Below, one piece after another: positions 6,145-6,156 of a stretch of 6,156 nucleotides of DNA. A program made the translations under genes and the position numbers. The stretch covers positions 1 through 6,156 of the forward strand of contig JAEWNU010000043.1 of assembly GCA_023456995.1 (NCBI GenBank), written 5' to 3'. Under the pieces are notes generated by a model, which searched no databases, was not told the DNA's origin, and worked only from the letters and a program-made list of their open reading frames with translations. Position 1 is the first letter of the stretch; every line of letters starts with the position of its first letter. Origin of the DNA: Bacillota bacterium. GTDB lineage: Bacteria > Bacillota > Clostridia > Oscillospirales > Ruminococcaceae.

Positions 6145-6149
6145 CCTTT
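6145..6149 (-). promoter_or_regulatory. Ribosome binding site favouring the second ATG of prfB
   Basis: AAAGG on the minus strand abuts the ATG at 6144, leaving no room for initiation there, but lies nine bases before the ATG at 6135. Only seven further bases upstream are visible, so a better site for the first ATG outside the window cannot be wholly excluded. Confidence 0.5.
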
Positions 6150-6156
6150 ATTCAAT

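Overview
The window looks like chromosomal housekeeping DNA from a Gram-positive bacterium of the Firmicutes, most likely class Clostridia and perhaps the Oscillospirales/Ruminococcaceae group. The grounds are the gene set (HPr kinase/phosphorylase, type IIb MurB, RapZ/YvcJ and WhiA in one tight cluster), strong GGAGG-type ribosome binding sites, near-consensus sigma-A promoters and an intermediate base composition. The placement below phylum level is inference from gene order and protein style, not a database match.

Layout. Positions 1-3403 hold four genes on the minus strand in transcription order hprK, murB, rapZ, whiA. Gaps between them are only 14-24 bases, and whiA runs off the left edge. 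A near-perfect promoter (TTGAAA, 17 bases, TATAAT) sits just upstream of hprK at 3449-3477. It shows that the hprK frame should not be extended upstream beyond the ATG at 3403. Positions 3478-3692 are a divergent intergenic region with an extended -10 promoter facing right and a leader of about 147 bases containing two perfect inverted repeats. Positions 3693-4862 encode, on the plus strand, a family 4 glycosyltransferase resembling diacylglycerol glucosyltransferases. Positions 4863-5007 separate this gene from the convergent prfB; they hold a weak terminator-like hairpin and a striking perfect 14-bp hairpin. Positions 5008-6135 encode peptide chain release factor 2 on the minus strand, in one continuous frame with no programmed frameshift.

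How the genes fit together. HprK reads energy state and phosphorylates HPr for carbon catabolite control. MurB makes UDP-MurNAc for peptidoglycan. RapZ-family proteins are tied in other bacteria to control of amino-sugar precursor supply. WhiA is a DNA-binding regulator linked to growth, division and sporulation. Their joint transcription suggests coordination of carbon flux with envelope synthesis. The glycosyltransferase probably makes membrane glycolipid but has its own promoter. RF2 is unrelated translation machinery.

No mobile element, CRISPR array, tRNA or rRNA was seen, and I found no convincing new multi-gene system. The points most worth a second look are the glycosyltransferase leader, the isolated hairpin near 4963-4994, the absence of yvcK/glmR between rapZ and whiA, and the frameshift-free prfB.
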